Positions 1-9,342 are shown, counted from the first letter of the stretch. The stretch: 64,000 bases of DNA from JAZOTM01 sp045657625 (GCA_045657625.1 JAZOTM010000029.1:7876-71875), one strand, 5' to 3'. The notes: generated by a model not told the origin, from the letters alone. A program made the numbers and translations.

Positions 1-40
1 CTCATAAAAGCGTTCGGAAATTTTGAAAGGGGGATAAAAA

Positions 41-1108
41 ATGAAAGTCGACTCCACTGCTAGAAAAATTGGTTCAGTTGTATGCTTGATTTTGGGATTG
101 ATTAGTACAATTGCCTCTTTGGCTATGGACTTTTCAGGTTCCGCATTTGAATATCGCGGAAGTATGTTGGTTATAGGTGTAGTAGCGATTATTGCGGGAT
201 TGTATTTTCTCCCGACATTGAAATATCATAAAACAATTGTAAATGGAATTTTCTTATTTCCATTATTGTTTGCATTCGCAGTAACGGTGATTATACCGTT
301 AGTTTTAGGTATTGGATATTCTTTCACAGACTGGGATGGTATTCGTATTCGTAATTTTGTCGGATTCGATAATTATGCAAAGATGTTCCGTTCTGCCAGC
401 TTTTTGTGGTCTATCTTAATTACCTTTTTATTTGTATTTTTTAATATGGTTTTAGTAAACCTGGTTGCCTTTTTGTTGGCTTTGCTTTGCACATCAAAAA
501 TCAAAGGACTTGGCTTTTTCCGTGCAGCATATTTCCTTCCAAACTTAATCGGAGGAATTGTACTTGGCTATATTTGGCAGTTTATCTTTAGTAGTGTTGT
601 GACAAAATTTACAACCTCGCTGTTTGACAGCAGATATTCTATGTTATCGGAAACAAAGACGGCATTTATGGCCATTATTATCGTTTATATTTGGCAGTAT
701 GCCGGCTATATCATGTTGATATATATCACCGGTTTGAATACGGTACCGGGAGATGTTCTTGAGGCAGCAGCCATTGACGGAGCGACAGCTACACAGATGT
801 TGTTCCATATTAAAATTCCAATGATTGCACCTACCATTACCATTTGTACATTCTTGACATTGACTTCTGCATTTAAGCAGTTCGATGTAAACTTGGCATT
901 GACCAATGGTACCGGATCGGTAGCAGATTTCTTGGGATCTTACTTGACCAATGGTACGGAAATGTTAGCTTTGAATATTTACAGTACAGCCGTAGTGAAA
1001 AATGAATACGCATTTGGGGAAGCAAAAGCGGTGCTGTTCTTTATTATTTTAGCAACGGTATCTATTATTCAGGTTCGTATTTCTAACAAGAAGGAGGTGG
1101 AATTATAA
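41..1108 (+). CDS. MalF-type sugar ABC transporter permease
   Basis: Inner-membrane permease of a carbohydrate (CUT1) ABC importer, 355 residues. Two extra hydrophobic N-terminal segments (about residues 10-30 and 40-60) precede the usual six-helix MalF core. The EAA loop that docks the ATPase is visible near residue 240 (EAAAIDGAT, then KIPMIAP). A GAAAGGGGGA ribosome site lies just before the ATG. Its stop overlaps the next gene's start by one base, so the two permeases are coupled. The substrate-binding protein gene is probably just upstream of the window. No ATPase gene follows; a shared MsmK-type ATPase is likely. Substrate is not readable from the sequence; the linked amylosucrase-like gene hints at a glucoside such as sucrose or an oligosaccharide. 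Confidence 0.9.
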   Translation: MKVDSTARKIGSVVCLILGLISTIASLAMDFSGSAFEYRGSMLVIGVVAIIAGLYFLPTLKYHKTIVNGIFLFPLLFAFAVTVIIPLVLGIGYSFTDWDGIRIRNFVGFDNYAKMFRSASFLWSILITFLFVFFNMVLVNLVAFLLALLCTSKIKGLGFFRAAYFLPNLIGGIVLGYIWQFIFSSVVTKFTTSLFDSRYSMLSETKTAFMAIIIVYIWQYAGYIMLIYITGLNTVPGDVLEAAAIDGATATQMLFHIKIPMIAPTITICTFLTLTSAFKQFDVNLALTNGTGSVADFLGSYLTNGTEMLALNIYSTAVVKNEYAFGEAKAVLFFIILATVSIIQVRISNKKEVEL

Positions 1109-1977
1109 TGCATACACCGGAGAAAAAATCAAAATTAATCGCAAAATTAGTAATCGCTGTGATCGTGGCAATCTATGTATTATTTCCATTTTTCCTTGTA
1201 GTGATTAACTCTTGTAAACCTACCAGTGCCATTACCGAAAATCCAATCGGATTTAATGACATGAGTATTTCGCAGTTAATCCAAAACCTTAGTGATGTTA
1301 TTAATAACACACATTTCCTGTTTTGGCAGGCTTTTGGATATTCTGCATTGATTACAGTTGTTTCTTTGGTACTTTTAGCCGTATTTGGAGCAATGACAGC
1401 TTGGGTGGTTTGTCGTAATAAAACGAAATGGTCCGCATTGATTTATTTCACATTTATTGCATCCATGATTATTCCTTTCCAGGTCGTTATGTTGCCTTTG
1501 ATTTCTACCTTCCGTGATGTAGGAAAGTTTGTAGGAATTTCCATGTTGCAGTCTGTACCTGGTATTGTATTTGCTTATTTGGGATTTGGTGGTGCCATGA
1601 CCGTATTTATTTTGAACGGTTTCATTAAGGGCATTCCATATGATTTGGAGGAAGCAGCTTCTATCGATGGTTGCCAGCCGGAACAGACCTTCTTCCGTGT
1701 CATCTTCCCGCTTTTGACACCGGTTATTACAACAGTCACCATTTTGAATGGTATGTGGATTTGGAATGACTATTTGTTACCATCCATGATGCTGGGCCAG
1801 AACGGTGCGGTAAAAACATTACCGGTTGCGGTACAGGCATTTGTTGGTTCTTATGTAAAACAGTGGAATTTGATTTTGGCAGCTGCTTTGCTAGCCATTG
1901 TTCCTATGATTGTGATTTTCTTAATTGCACAAAAACAGATTATGAATGGAATGATTGAAGGAGCAGTAAAGGGTTAA
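1108..1977 (+). CDS. MalG-type sugar ABC transporter permease
   Basis: Second permease half of the same CUT1 importer, 289 residues, six predicted membrane helices. The EAA loop is clear near residue 190 (EEAASIDGC followed by FPLLTPV). The C terminus ends in the MNGMIEGAVKG pattern typical of MalG-like permeases. Start ATG overlaps the stop of the MalF-type gene by one base (TAATG), and AAGGAGGTGG sits just upstream, so the start is well supported. It should pair one-to-one with the preceding permease and with an ATPase encoded outside this window. Confidence 0.92.
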   Translation: MHTPEKKSKLIAKLVIAVIVAIYVLFPFFLVVINSCKPTSAITENPIGFNDMSISQLIQNLSDVINNTHFLFWQAFGYSALITVVSLVLLAVFGAMTAWVVCRNKTKWSALIYFTFIASMIIPFQVVMLPLISTFRDVGKFVGISMLQSVPGIVFAYLGFGGAMTVFILNGFIKGIPYDLEEAASIDGCQPEQTFFRVIFPLLTPVITTVTILNGMWIWNDYLLPSMMLGQNGAVKTLPVAVQAFVGSYVKQWNLILAAALLAIVPMIVIFLIAQKQIMNGMIEGAVKG

Positions 1978-1981
1978 TTAA

Positions 1982-2617
1982 ATGGAATCATTTTTTTCAA
2001 CAGAGGGCCCGCTGATGCGGGCTCTCTCTGATTTGACAACACTTGTGGTATTAAATATTTTGGCCTTATTGTGTGCGCTCCCTGTGATAACTGCAGGGGC
2101 TTCTTTGGCGGCGTTGCATTACTGTGTAATGAAATTGCGGGATGGAGACGGCGATTTGCCACGCACCTTTTTGCACCAGTGGAAAATGAATTTGAAATCC
2201 ACGTTGCCGGTGACGGCTATTTATTTGCTGGCAATTGTAGCAGTGTATTTGGATGTTCGTATCTTTTTACATGCGGAAGGGGAGCTCTCCTTTTTCCTTA
2301 TTCCGGTATATGCAGTTTGCTTTTTACTGGTTGCATGTTTTTGTTGGATATTTCCTTTGATGGCAAGATTTGAAAACACGTTTTTCAACACCTGGAAAAA
2401 TACATTTATTCTTGCGGTAGGGGCCTTACCAAAAACCTTAGGTATGATGTTCTTCTGGTTTGTGATTTTATTTGTCACTACCCAGGTGACGGCATGTTTA
2501 CCATTGTTTTTTCTTTTAGGGATTGCTTTGCCTGCTTATCTGGGAACTTACTTTTATTATCCGACGATCCGGAATCTAATTGACAAGGGGACAAAAGAGG
2601 AAGTTGAGGAAGAATAA
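1982..2617 (+). CDS. YesL-like (DUF624) integral membrane protein
   Basis: A 211-residue protein with five to six hydrophobic segments and a short charged tail. It matches the YesL/DUF624 pattern: an opening aromatic/acidic stretch, a first helix ending in a CALPVITAGAS-type motif, and RFENTFFNTWKNT in the middle. YesL-like genes are commonly found beside CUT1 sugar permeases in Firmicutes, and this one lies four bases after the MalG-type gene and two before the GH13 gene. Function is unknown; an accessory role in the transporter is inference. The start ATG has an AAAGGG site about ten bases upstream. Confidence 0.8.
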   Translation: MESFFSTEGPLMRALSDLTTLVVLNILALLCALPVITAGASLAALHYCVMKLRDGDGDLPRTFLHQWKMNLKSTLPVTAIYLLAIVAVYLDVRIFLHAEGELSFFLIPVYAVCFLLVACFCWIFPLMARFENTFFNTWKNTFILAVGALPKTLGMMFFWFVILFVTTQVTACLPLFFLLGIALPAYLGTYFYYPTIRNLIDKGTKEEVEEE

Positions 2618-2618
2618 T

Positions 2619-4475
2619 ATGGCGAAAAGAAAACAAAGTGCTTTTGAAAAGCGTCTCAGCAAATACTATGACGAATTGAAATGGCTTTATTGCGATATTT
2701 TTCATAATGATATGCAGGCATTTGAGTATTTTTGCAAAATGCTGCAGGAGTACGAAGAAGCCAGAAGTCCGGAGTTAAAGGATTGGGATGCAAAACGCAC
2801 AAAGAAAAATGACTGGTACAAAGATGAAAAACGTTTAGGCATGCTCATGTATGTTGATTGTTTTGGAGATAATTTGGAAGGTGTAAAAAGCCATTTGGAT
2901 TATATCAAGGAAGTGGGCATCAATTACTTGCATTTTATGCCTTTGTTGGAGAGCCCCATTGGAAGAAGTGACGGGGGATATGCAGTATCGGATTTCCGAA
3001 AAGTAGATCCGAAGTTTGGCACCATTGAAGATTTGAGTGATTTGTCAGGGGAATGCCATAAGGAAGGTATTAGTGTATGCTTGGACTTCGTTATGAATCA
3101 TACTAGCGAGGACCATGAATGGGCACGCCGTGCGAAGAATGGGGAAAAAGAATACCAGGATCGTTATTTTTTCTATGATAACTGGGATATTCCAAATGAA
3201 TTTGAAAAAACAGTGCCGCAGGTTTTCCCACAGACAGCACCCGGAAACTTTACTTGGTGTCCGGAGGTTGGTAAAGTCGTAATGACGACATTTTATCCTT
3301 ATCAGTGGGATTTGAACTATGCAAATCCGGTTGTGTTTAATGATATGACTGCAAATATGCTTTATCTATGCAATTGTGGTGTAGATATTGTACGTTTGGA
3401 TGCAACCCCCTACATTTGGAAAGAACTGGGAACTACTTGCCGAAATCTGCCCAAAGTACATTCGTTGGTGCGAATGATGCGTATTGCAGCGGAAATTGTA
3501 TGCCCGGGAACCCTGCTGCTTGGGGAAGTCGTGATGGAGCCAAAAGAAGTGGTACCTTATTTCGGAAGTGTAGAAAAACCGGAGTGTAATATGTTATACA
3601 ATGTGACCACTATGGCAAGTACGTGGCATACTGTGGCTACAAAGGATGTTCGTTTGCTGGAGGACCAATTGGCAAAGGTATTTGCCTTGCCAAAGGAATA
3701 TATTTTCTTGAATTATTTACGGTGTCATGACGATATCGGTTGGGGATTGGATTATGATTTTCTAGGTCGTTTTGGGGTAACGGAACGTGCGCATAAAAAG
3801 TATTTGAATGACTTTTTCCGGGGCTACGTGTATGGAAGCGAATCCAGAGGAGAATTATATAATGATGATCCAAGACTGGGAGACGCCAGACTTTGCGGAA
3901 CAACTGCCTCTTTGTGCGGAATAGAAGCGGCAGAATATGAATTGGATCAGGGAAAACAGAAAAAAGGTATTTTACTGGATACTATGTTACATGCCTTTTT
4001 ACTGACGTTGTCCGGTATCCCGGTTTTATATAGTGGAGATGAAATCGGTATGCTCAATGACTATACCTATCATGAAGATCCGTTAAAGTGGTCAGACAGT
4101 CGCTATTTGCATAGAGGCAAATTGGATTGGGAAAGTGTTAAGAGACGGAAAAAGAAGGGCACCAGAGAGGAAGAAATCTTTGATGCAATTCAAAAATTAA
4201 AGAAAATCAGACAGAGCAAAAAAGTGTTCCATTCTGCAGCAGACACATGGATTTTACCAACGGGAAATGATCATGTACTGGGAATTGGACGCTATTATAA
4301 GGGAGAGAAGTTGTTGGCTTTCTTTAATTTCAGTCCGGATCCACAAAAAATTTATACGAATGAGCAAGAGTCGTATAAAGATTTGGTGACGGGAAAGAAA
4401 GAGGAGATAAAAGTATTGGATGCCATGATTGCAGGGTACGGTTTTTCGTGGTTGTACAAAAAATATGCAGATTAA
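2619..4475 (+). CDS. Amylosucrase-like GH13 enzyme (subfamily 4 type)
   Basis: A 618-residue cytoplasmic glycoside hydrolase family 13 protein without a signal peptide. It has amylosucrase hallmarks: SDGGYAVSDFRKVDP at the first conserved block, TFYPYQWDLNYANP, and the HDDIGWG block around residue 370. Predicted catalytic residues are nucleophile D261 (VRLDA), acid/base E303 (LLGEV) and D371 (CHDD). The 42-residue D-to-E spacing equals that of Neisseria amylosucrase (D286, E328). The family transfers glucose from sucrose to a glucan or hydrolyses sucrose; specificity cannot be read here. I chose the ATG at 2619, one base after the YesL-like stop, over an in-frame upstream start because GAGGAAG precedes it. 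It closes the operon with the two permeases, which suggests the imported sugar is its substrate. Confidence 0.82.
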   Translation: MAKRKQSAFEKRLSKYYDELKWLYCDIFHNDMQAFEYFCKMLQEYEEARSPELKDWDAKRTKKNDWYKDEKRLGMLMYVDCFGDNLEGVKSHLDYIKEVGINYLHFMPLLESPIGRSDGGYAVSDFRKVDPKFGTIEDLSDLSGECHKEGISVCLDFVMNHTSEDHEWARRAKNGEKEYQDRYFFYDNWDIPNEFEKTVPQVFPQTAPGNFTWCPEVGKVVMTTFYPYQWDLNYANPVVFNDMTANMLYLCNCGVDIVRLDATPYIWKELGTTCRNLPKVHSLVRMMRIAAEIVCPGTLLLGEVVMEPKEVVPYFGSVEKPECNMLYNVTTMASTWHTVATKDVRLLEDQLAKVFALPKEYIFLNYLRCHDDIGWGLDYDFLGRFGVTERAHKKYLNDFFRGYVYGSESRGELYNDDPRLGDARLCGTTASLCGIEAAEYELDQGKQKKGILLDTMLHAFLLTLSGIPVLYSGDEIGMLNDYTYHEDPLKWSDSRYLHRGKLDWESVKRRKKKGTREEEIFDAIQKLKKIRQSKKVFHSAADTWILPTGNDHVLGIGRYYKGEKLLAFFNFSPDPQKIYTNEQESYKDLVTGKKEEIKVLDAMIAGYGFSWLYKKYAD

Positions 4476-4644
4476 AAATGTAATATTTTTATTAAAAATG
4501 CTTCATTGTTTTGATTCTAAATATCCGATTGTATAAAATTAGATTAAGGAAGATTTTTACACGGATGTGAAAATGAGAACATTGGAGCATTGTTAATTTT
4601 GTACAAAAATTAAATAAGCATTTTGAAGGGTTTATACAAAAATA

Positions 4645-4683
4645 CGAAAACGCGTTGACAATCCTATGCCTATCATGTAAAGT
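4645..4683 (+). promoter_or_regulatory. licT-bglP promoter with cre-like overlap
   Basis: A consensus -35 TTGACA (4655-4660), 17-base spacer and -10-like TAAAGT (4678-4683). A cre-like element, CGAAAACGCGTTGA (4645-4658), matches the CcpA consensus TGAAAACGCTTTCA at 11 of 14 positions and overlaps the -35, a position suited to repression. The promoter is well placed to start a leader carrying the RAT at 4717. The cre call is inference. Confidence 0.55.
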
Positions 4684-4716
4684 CTTAATGTACCAAATGA
4701 ATAACAAGAGCAACAC

Positions 4717-4745
4717 GGATTGTTACTTTAAGTAGGCAAGACTGT
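4717..4745 (+). promoter_or_regulatory. Ribonucleic antiterminator (RAT) for LicT
   Basis: The leader contains GGATTGTTACT, a short loop, then AGGCAAGACTG, matching known SacY/LicT RAT targets (for example the sacB RAT with TTGTTACT and AGGCAAGACC). Its 3' half (4738-4745) is also the first part of the terminator stem that follows, so the two structures exclude each other. Binding of active LicT should hold the RAT and let transcription run into licT and the PTS gene. Confidence 0.85.
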
Positions 4746-4812
4746 ATGAACTTTTCAGAGGAGGATATCCACATGGATATTCTGTGAAACGATGTTCGTA
4801 TAGTCTTTTTTT
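4738..4812 (+). terminator. RAT-controlled intrinsic terminator before licT
   Basis: The 14-base arm at 4738-4751 (AAGACTGTATGAAC) pairs with 4794-4807 (GTTCGTATAGTCTT) with two G-U pairs. Inner pairing (TTTCA with TGAAA, and AGGATATCC with GGATATTCT around an ACAT loop) extends the stem. Seven T residues follow at 4806-4812. It overlaps the RAT by about eight bases, the standard layout of BglG/LicT antitermination. Confidence 0.85.
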
Positions 4813-4835
4813 GTTGCCGCGTATTTGAGGGAAAA

Positions 4836-5675
4836 ATGAAAATAGTCAAAGTAATAAATAACAACGTTGTTAGTTCTGTGGATGATGACGGAAAAGAAGT
4901 GGTTGTTACAGGAAAGGGTTTGGGATTTCAGAAAAAACCGGGGGATGAAATTGATCCGCAAAAGATAGAAAAGATTTACCGGTTGGATGATGAACAGAAA
5001 AACCAGTTCGTGCAGTTGATGGAGGTTATACCTTATGAGCAATTGACATTGGCCACAAAAATTATTGAAGACACGAAGCAGGAACTAAAGTGCAAATTAA
5101 ATCAAAGTATTTATATCGCTTTAACAGACCATTTGAATTTTGCATTGGAGCGAAATAAACAGGGAGTTGCTTTTGACAATGCACTTCTTTGGGAGATTCA
5201 GAAATATTACCCAAAAGAATATGAATGCGCATTAAAGGCAGTGGAAACCGTAAAACAGGAAACGGGAGAAACCTTGTCAGAGGACGAGGCTGGATTTATA
5301 GCCCTTCACTTTATCAATGCAGAAGTGGATGGAGATATTACGACATCCAGAAAAATGCCGGAGATTGTAAAGGAAATCCTAAATATTATTCGGTACACCT
5401 TAATGGTAGATTTTGATGAGGAAAGCTTAAATTATCAACGTTTGATTTCTCATTTGAAATATTTTGTACAACGTGCCATGAAAAAGGAATATTACGAAGA
5501 TGATGAGGCGGAGGACTTTTACCGTGGAATCGTCAAGAAATATCCGGAAGAGTACGAGTGTGCGAGAAAAATAAAAAGTTATATGGAACAAAAAACCAAT
5601 TATAACGTATCCAATGAAGAACTGCTGTATTTAACAGTTCATATAAATCGTGTAAAAAGGCATCAAGCCAAATAA
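4836..5675 (+). CDS. licT: LicT/BglG-family transcription antiterminator
   Basis: A 279-residue RNA-binding regulator that prevents termination in PTS operons when the sugar is present. The N-terminal CAT RNA-binding domain (about 1-55, MKIVKVINNNVV and GKGLGFQ) is followed by two PTS regulation domains. The four phosphorylatable histidines fall at H99, H158, H206 and H269, almost exactly at B. subtilis LicT positions 100, 159, 207 and 269. Its RAT target and terminator lie in its own leader, so it controls itself and the downstream EIIBCA gene 33 bases away. In this family EII phosphorylates PRD1 to inactivate and HPr phosphorylates PRD2 to activate. No phospho-beta-glucosidase gene is in the window. 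Confidence 0.93.
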   Translation: MKIVKVINNNVVSSVDDDGKEVVVTGKGLGFQKKPGDEIDPQKIEKIYRLDDEQKNQFVQLMEVIPYEQLTLATKIIEDTKQELKCKLNQSIYIALTDHLNFALERNKQGVAFDNALLWEIQKYYPKEYECALKAVETVKQETGETLSEDEAGFIALHFINAEVDGDITTSRKMPEIVKEILNIIRYTLMVDFDEESLNYQRLISHLKYFVQRAMKKEYYEDDEAEDFYRGIVKKYPEEYECARKIKSYMEQKTNYNVSNEELLYLTVHINRVKRHQAK

Positions 5676-5708
5676 TGTCATTGAAATATAATGAAGGAGG
5701 AAATGAAA

Positions 5709-7634
5709 ATGGCAAGTAAGTATGATGGTTTGGCAAAAATCATTATCCAAAACGTAGGCGGCAAAGAGAATATTGCCAGCCTCACACACTGCATTACCAG
5801 ATTGCGTTTCAAATTAAAGGATGAAAGCAAGGCAAATACTGAGGTATTGAAAAATACAGATGGTATTGTAACGGTTATGCAAGCAGGCGGCCAGTATCAG
5901 GTCGTAATCGGAAACCACGTAGGAGATGTATTTGATGTTGTTTGTGAAAAAGCAGGCATTGCAGCAGATACAAACGTAGATGGAGATACTTCAGACATGA
6001 GTCTTGGAGCAAAATTCATCGACTTGATCTCAGGCGCATTCCAGCCAATGCTTGGTGCTCTTTGTGCAGCAGGTATTTTAAAAGGACTTTTAGCACTTTG
6101 GTCCTTTATTGCATCTTTACAGGGAATTGACGTAACCACTTCCGGTGCATATCAGATTTGGTATTCTGTAGGTGATGGATTCTTCTACTACTTACCGGTT
6201 GTATTAGGCTTCACAACAGCAACAAAAGTTGGTATGAACAAATTTACCGGCGCAGCACTTGGTTTATCTTTGTGTTATCCGGCAATGGTAGCATTTAACT
6301 CTGCAGAAGCAATCGGAACTGTATTTGCAGGAACTGCTTTTGAAATGAGCTATTCTACCACATTCTTTGGTATTCCTGTCATTATGCCATCCAGTGGATA
6401 CACATCCTCTGTAGTACCGATTATTTTAGCAGTACTTGTTGGCGTAAGATTAGAAAAATGGTTAAAGAAAGTTGTCCCTACAGCAATTAAGACATTTATC
6501 GTACCTTTAGGTGTATTTGCAGTGATGCTTCCACTTACATACCTTGTAATTGGACCTGTATCTGCAGTACTTTGCTCAATCTTACAGTTGTTCTTCCAGG
6601 CAGTTATGTCCATCCCGGTTGTTGGTGGTGGTGTTCTTGGATTATTACTTGGTGCTTTGTGGCAGGTACTCGTAATCTTTGGATTACATTGGTCTTTGAT
6701 TCCGATTTGTATGATCAACTTTGCAACACTTGGATATGACAATGTATTATCCGCATATTTCTGCGTATCCTTTGCACAGACTTTCGTAGTACTTGCAATG
6801 TTCTTAAAGAGCAAAAACCAGAACTTCAAAAACACAGCACTTCCGGCATTTATTTCCGGTTTATTCGGTGTAACAGAACCGGCTATTTACGGTGTAACCT
6901 TACCGGCAAAGAAACCATTTATCATCTCTTGTATCGGTGGTGCAGCAGGTGGTGCAGTGATTGGTTTTGCAGGTGTTAAGTCTTACATGATGGGTGGACT
7001 TGGACTTTTCGGAATTCCATCTTATATTGATCCGGCAACAAATAGCATTTACTCCGTAATTTGGGTATTGATTGGTACTGTTGTAGCTTCTGTTGTAGGT
7101 TTCGTATTAACCTTCATTCTTTGGAGAGAAGATGAACAGCCTGCAAAGACTACTACTTCTGCACCGGCAGCAGAAGGAACAAAGGCTGAAACAATTGCAG
7201 TACCTGTAACAGGTAAGGCAGTACCTCTTTCTGAAGTTTCTGATGAAGCTTTTGCAAGCGGCATCATGGGTGTAGGTTTTGCAGTGATTCCGGAAGAAGG
7301 AAAATTATATGCTCCGGTAGACGGAACAGTAGTAGCATTCTTCCCAACAGGACATGCATTATCTATTCTTTCAGAAGGTGGCGCAGAAATCTTAATCCAC
7401 GTAGGTATGGATACCGTGAACTTGAACGGTGATGGATTCAACAAGATTGTAGAACAGGGCGCTAAGGTTAAGAAGGGTGACTTGTTATTAGAATTTGATA
7501 TTGAAAAGATTAAAGCAGCTGGTCTTCCAATTGAAACACCTATGATCGTTTCAAATCCGGATGATTATGCAGACGTTGTTCCGGTAGCAGAAGGTGCCGT
7601 AACACATGGACAGGATGCAATTCAGGTAATGTAA
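5709..7634 (+). CDS. bglP: PTS beta-glucoside-type EIIBCA permease
   Basis: A 641-residue phosphotransferase permease importing and phosphorylating a beta-glucoside. Domain order is EIIB (about 1-85, phosphocysteine C28 in SLTHCITRLRF), EIIC membrane domain (about 105-465, roughly ten helices, with GVTEPAIYGV), an Ala/Thr-rich linker, then EIIA of the glucose family (about 500-640, H549 in GHALSI and phospho-H564 in ILIHVGMDTV). I start at ATG 5709 because AAGGAGG at 5694-5700 is eight bases away; two in-frame ATGs upstream overlap or abut that site. The close match of the EIIB start to BglP proteins favours a beta-glucoside over sucrose. Regulated by the LicT RAT. Confidence 0.92.
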   Translation: MASKYDGLAKIIIQNVGGKENIASLTHCITRLRFKLKDESKANTEVLKNTDGIVTVMQAGGQYQVVIGNHVGDVFDVVCEKAGIAADTNVDGDTSDMSLGAKFIDLISGAFQPMLGALCAAGILKGLLALWSFIASLQGIDVTTSGAYQIWYSVGDGFFYYLPVVLGFTTATKVGMNKFTGAALGLSLCYPAMVAFNSAEAIGTVFAGTAFEMSYSTTFFGIPVIMPSSGYTSSVVPIILAVLVGVRLEKWLKKVVPTAIKTFIVPLGVFAVMLPLTYLVIGPVSAVLCSILQLFFQAVMSIPVVGGGVLGLLLGALWQVLVIFGLHWSLIPICMINFATLGYDNVLSAYFCVSFAQTFVVLAMFLKSKNQNFKNTALPAFISGLFGVTEPAIYGVTLPAKKPFIISCIGGAAGGAVIGFAGVKSYMMGGLGLFGIPSYIDPATNSIYSVIWVLIGTVVASVVGFVLTFILWREDEQPAKTTTSAPAAEGTKAETIAVPVTGKAVPLSEVSDEAFASGIMGVGFAVIPEEGKLYAPVDGTVVAFFPTGHALSILSEGGAEILIHVGMDTVNLNGDGFNKIVEQGAKVKKGDLLLEFDIEKIKAAGLPIETPMIVSNPDDYADVVPVAEGAVTHGQDAIQVM

Positions 7635-7655
7635 TTGCAATTTTAGTGAGAAGGT

Positions 7656-7705
7656 AAAGAGGCTTCTCTCCATAAAAATGGAGAGGGGCCTCTTCTATTT
7701 TTTAC
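7656..7705 (+). terminator. Intrinsic terminator after the PTS gene
   Basis: AGAGGCTTCTCTCC and GGAGAGGGGCCTCT pair around an ATAAAAAT loop, followed by a T-rich run (TTCTATTTTTT). It closes the licT-PTS operon. Confidence 0.85.
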
Positions 7706-7836
7706 ATAAAAATTTTACGAACATTTGTAAAAAAAACTAAATAACGGGGGAAATTGGAAAAATTTTTGATATACTAAGAATACTGAAGAAATGAGTAAGT
7801 GAGAGTATGTTAAAAGTATAATTGGAGGAAGTCTCT

Positions 7837-9330
7837 ATGGATGAACAGAATATGGCATTGGATATGCCTACCAGACAGATGCTGGAAAAAAACCGCTTAG
7901 CCCGATATTGTGGGACCATTACCTGTATTGCATTGATTGTTTTTTCTATACGCTCTCTGTATTTTGATGGAGTAAGCGCTTTGGAAATAGCGAGATTTGC
8001 GATTTCTATTTTGGACATTATTTTGTTTCAGGTGTGTTATAGCATGTTTGGAACAAAATATAAATATAAGTATTGTATTACTTTGTCAATGGTAGCCTTG
8101 TTTCTGCTGAATATCTATTATCCAAGTGATACCAATATGTATATCTTTATGTATACCATTATTTTGATTGTAATGATATATGGAGAGGCTAGTACTGTTC
8201 GTATTGGTTGTTTTATAGCCAATTTCTGCGTGCTTACATCCGGTTTTATAGAGATTCGTCGCGGAAATATTACCGGTAGAGAATTGATGACGGAGTTGAT
8301 GTTTAGTGTGATTGCCTGCACAATTGCGGTTGTCGTATGTAAACAGCAGCGTAGACAGAATACAGAGACCTTAGATCGCATCAAAGATCACGCACAGGAT
8401 ATCAAAGAAACTTCCGAAAAGGTTGTGGATTTGGCAGAGCAGCTGAACCAGAAATTTGAAGAGGCCAATGAGGTATCGGATAAGTTAAATGAATCCATGA
8501 ATGTGGTACATGATTCCGTGGCAGATATTGTGGGTGGAACTAGAAATACGGCAGAAGCAGTAGAAAACCAGACAAATAAGACGGCTATTATTCAGGAAAG
8601 TATTCAGGCTGTGAGCAATGAAGCAAACAACATTGATGATGTGTCCGGTCGCGTAGAAGATTCTGTAAACGAAGGCGTTGAATTAATCAACCAGTTAAAG
8701 AGTCAGGCAGAAAAAGTTGCCAATATCAATATTGAAACAAGTAGTACAACCAGAGCATTGAATGATAGTATCCAGGATATTCAGGGTATTACAGAAACCA
8801 TTCTTGGTATTTCCAGTCAGACAAACCTGTTGGCACTCAATGCTTCCATTGAAGCGGCAAGAGCCGGTGAGGCGGGTCGCGGATTTGCAGTAGTTGCAGA
8901 GGAAATTCGAACGCTTTCCGAAAGTACGAAGACTGCCACTGAAGAAATTTCTAAGATTATTGATCGACTGACATCGGATGCGCGTTCTGCATCGGCAGCT
9001 ATGTCTAAGTCTGCAGAATATGCGGGTAAGCAGAATGAATTAATTACAGAGACAGGAACCAAATTGGATGCTATTAAAGCAGAGTCTGATGAACTTCGGA
9101 TTGGTGTTAGTCAGGTGAAGACTTCTGTGGATGAGGTTATGAATGCAAATACACAGATTATGGATAGCATCGCAAATCTATCTGCCATGTCAGAGGAAGT
9201 TGCAGCTGCTACCGATACGGTGGGTACAGTCAGTGACGATGCAATGGACGCTTTGAATAACATGAATGATACCTTAGCAACCATTAATCGTATTGCAAGA
9301 GAAATGGAAGAATTGGCTTTAAAAGAATAA
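7837..9330 (+). CDS. Methyl-accepting chemotaxis protein with multi-helix membrane sensor
   Basis: A 497-residue chemoreceptor. About six hydrophobic segments fill residues 20-170 with only short loops, so there is no large extracytoplasmic ligand domain; sensing may occur in the membrane. A coiled-coil signalling domain follows, with the conserved hairpin tip around residues 325-365 (SSQTNLLALNASIEAARAGE, then GRGFAVVAEEIR) that contacts CheA and CheW. No HAMP domain is evident. The ATG at 7837 follows GGAGGA by eight bases, which rules out the upstream in-frame TTG. It is monocistronic between two terminators. Confidence 0.92.
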   Translation: MDEQNMALDMPTRQMLEKNRLARYCGTITCIALIVFSIRSLYFDGVSALEIARFAISILDIILFQVCYSMFGTKYKYKYCITLSMVALFLLNIYYPSDTNMYIFMYTIILIVMIYGEASTVRIGCFIANFCVLTSGFIEIRRGNITGRELMTELMFSVIACTIAVVVCKQQRRQNTETLDRIKDHAQDIKETSEKVVDLAEQLNQKFEEANEVSDKLNESMNVVHDSVADIVGGTRNTAEAVENQTNKTAIIQESIQAVSNEANNIDDVSGRVEDSVNEGVELINQLKSQAEKVANINIETSSTTRALNDSIQDIQGITETILGISSQTNLLALNASIEAARAGEAGRGFAVVAEEIRTLSESTKTATEEISKIIDRLTSDARSASAAMSKSAEYAGKQNELITETGTKLDAIKAESDELRIGVSQVKTSVDEVMNANTQIMDSIANLSAMSEEVAAATDTVGTVSDDAMDALNNMNDTLATINRIAREMEELALKE

Positions 9331-9342
9331 GAAAAAGACATA

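Noticed and set aside
5691..5709. Earlier in-frame starts for the PTS gene
   Set aside because: The ATG at 5691 overlaps the AAGGAGG site itself and that at 5703 is too close to it; ATG 5709 has proper spacing.
6350..7444. Antisense frames of 131 and 161 codons in the PTS gene
   Set aside because: They lie fully inside a gene with all expected PTS motifs and have no ribosome site or promoter.
7738..7772. Sigma-28-like elements before the chemoreceptor at 7837
   Set aside because: TAAA and TTGATAT are present but 24 bases apart, far outside the 15-17 base spacing seen at the flagellar promoters here.
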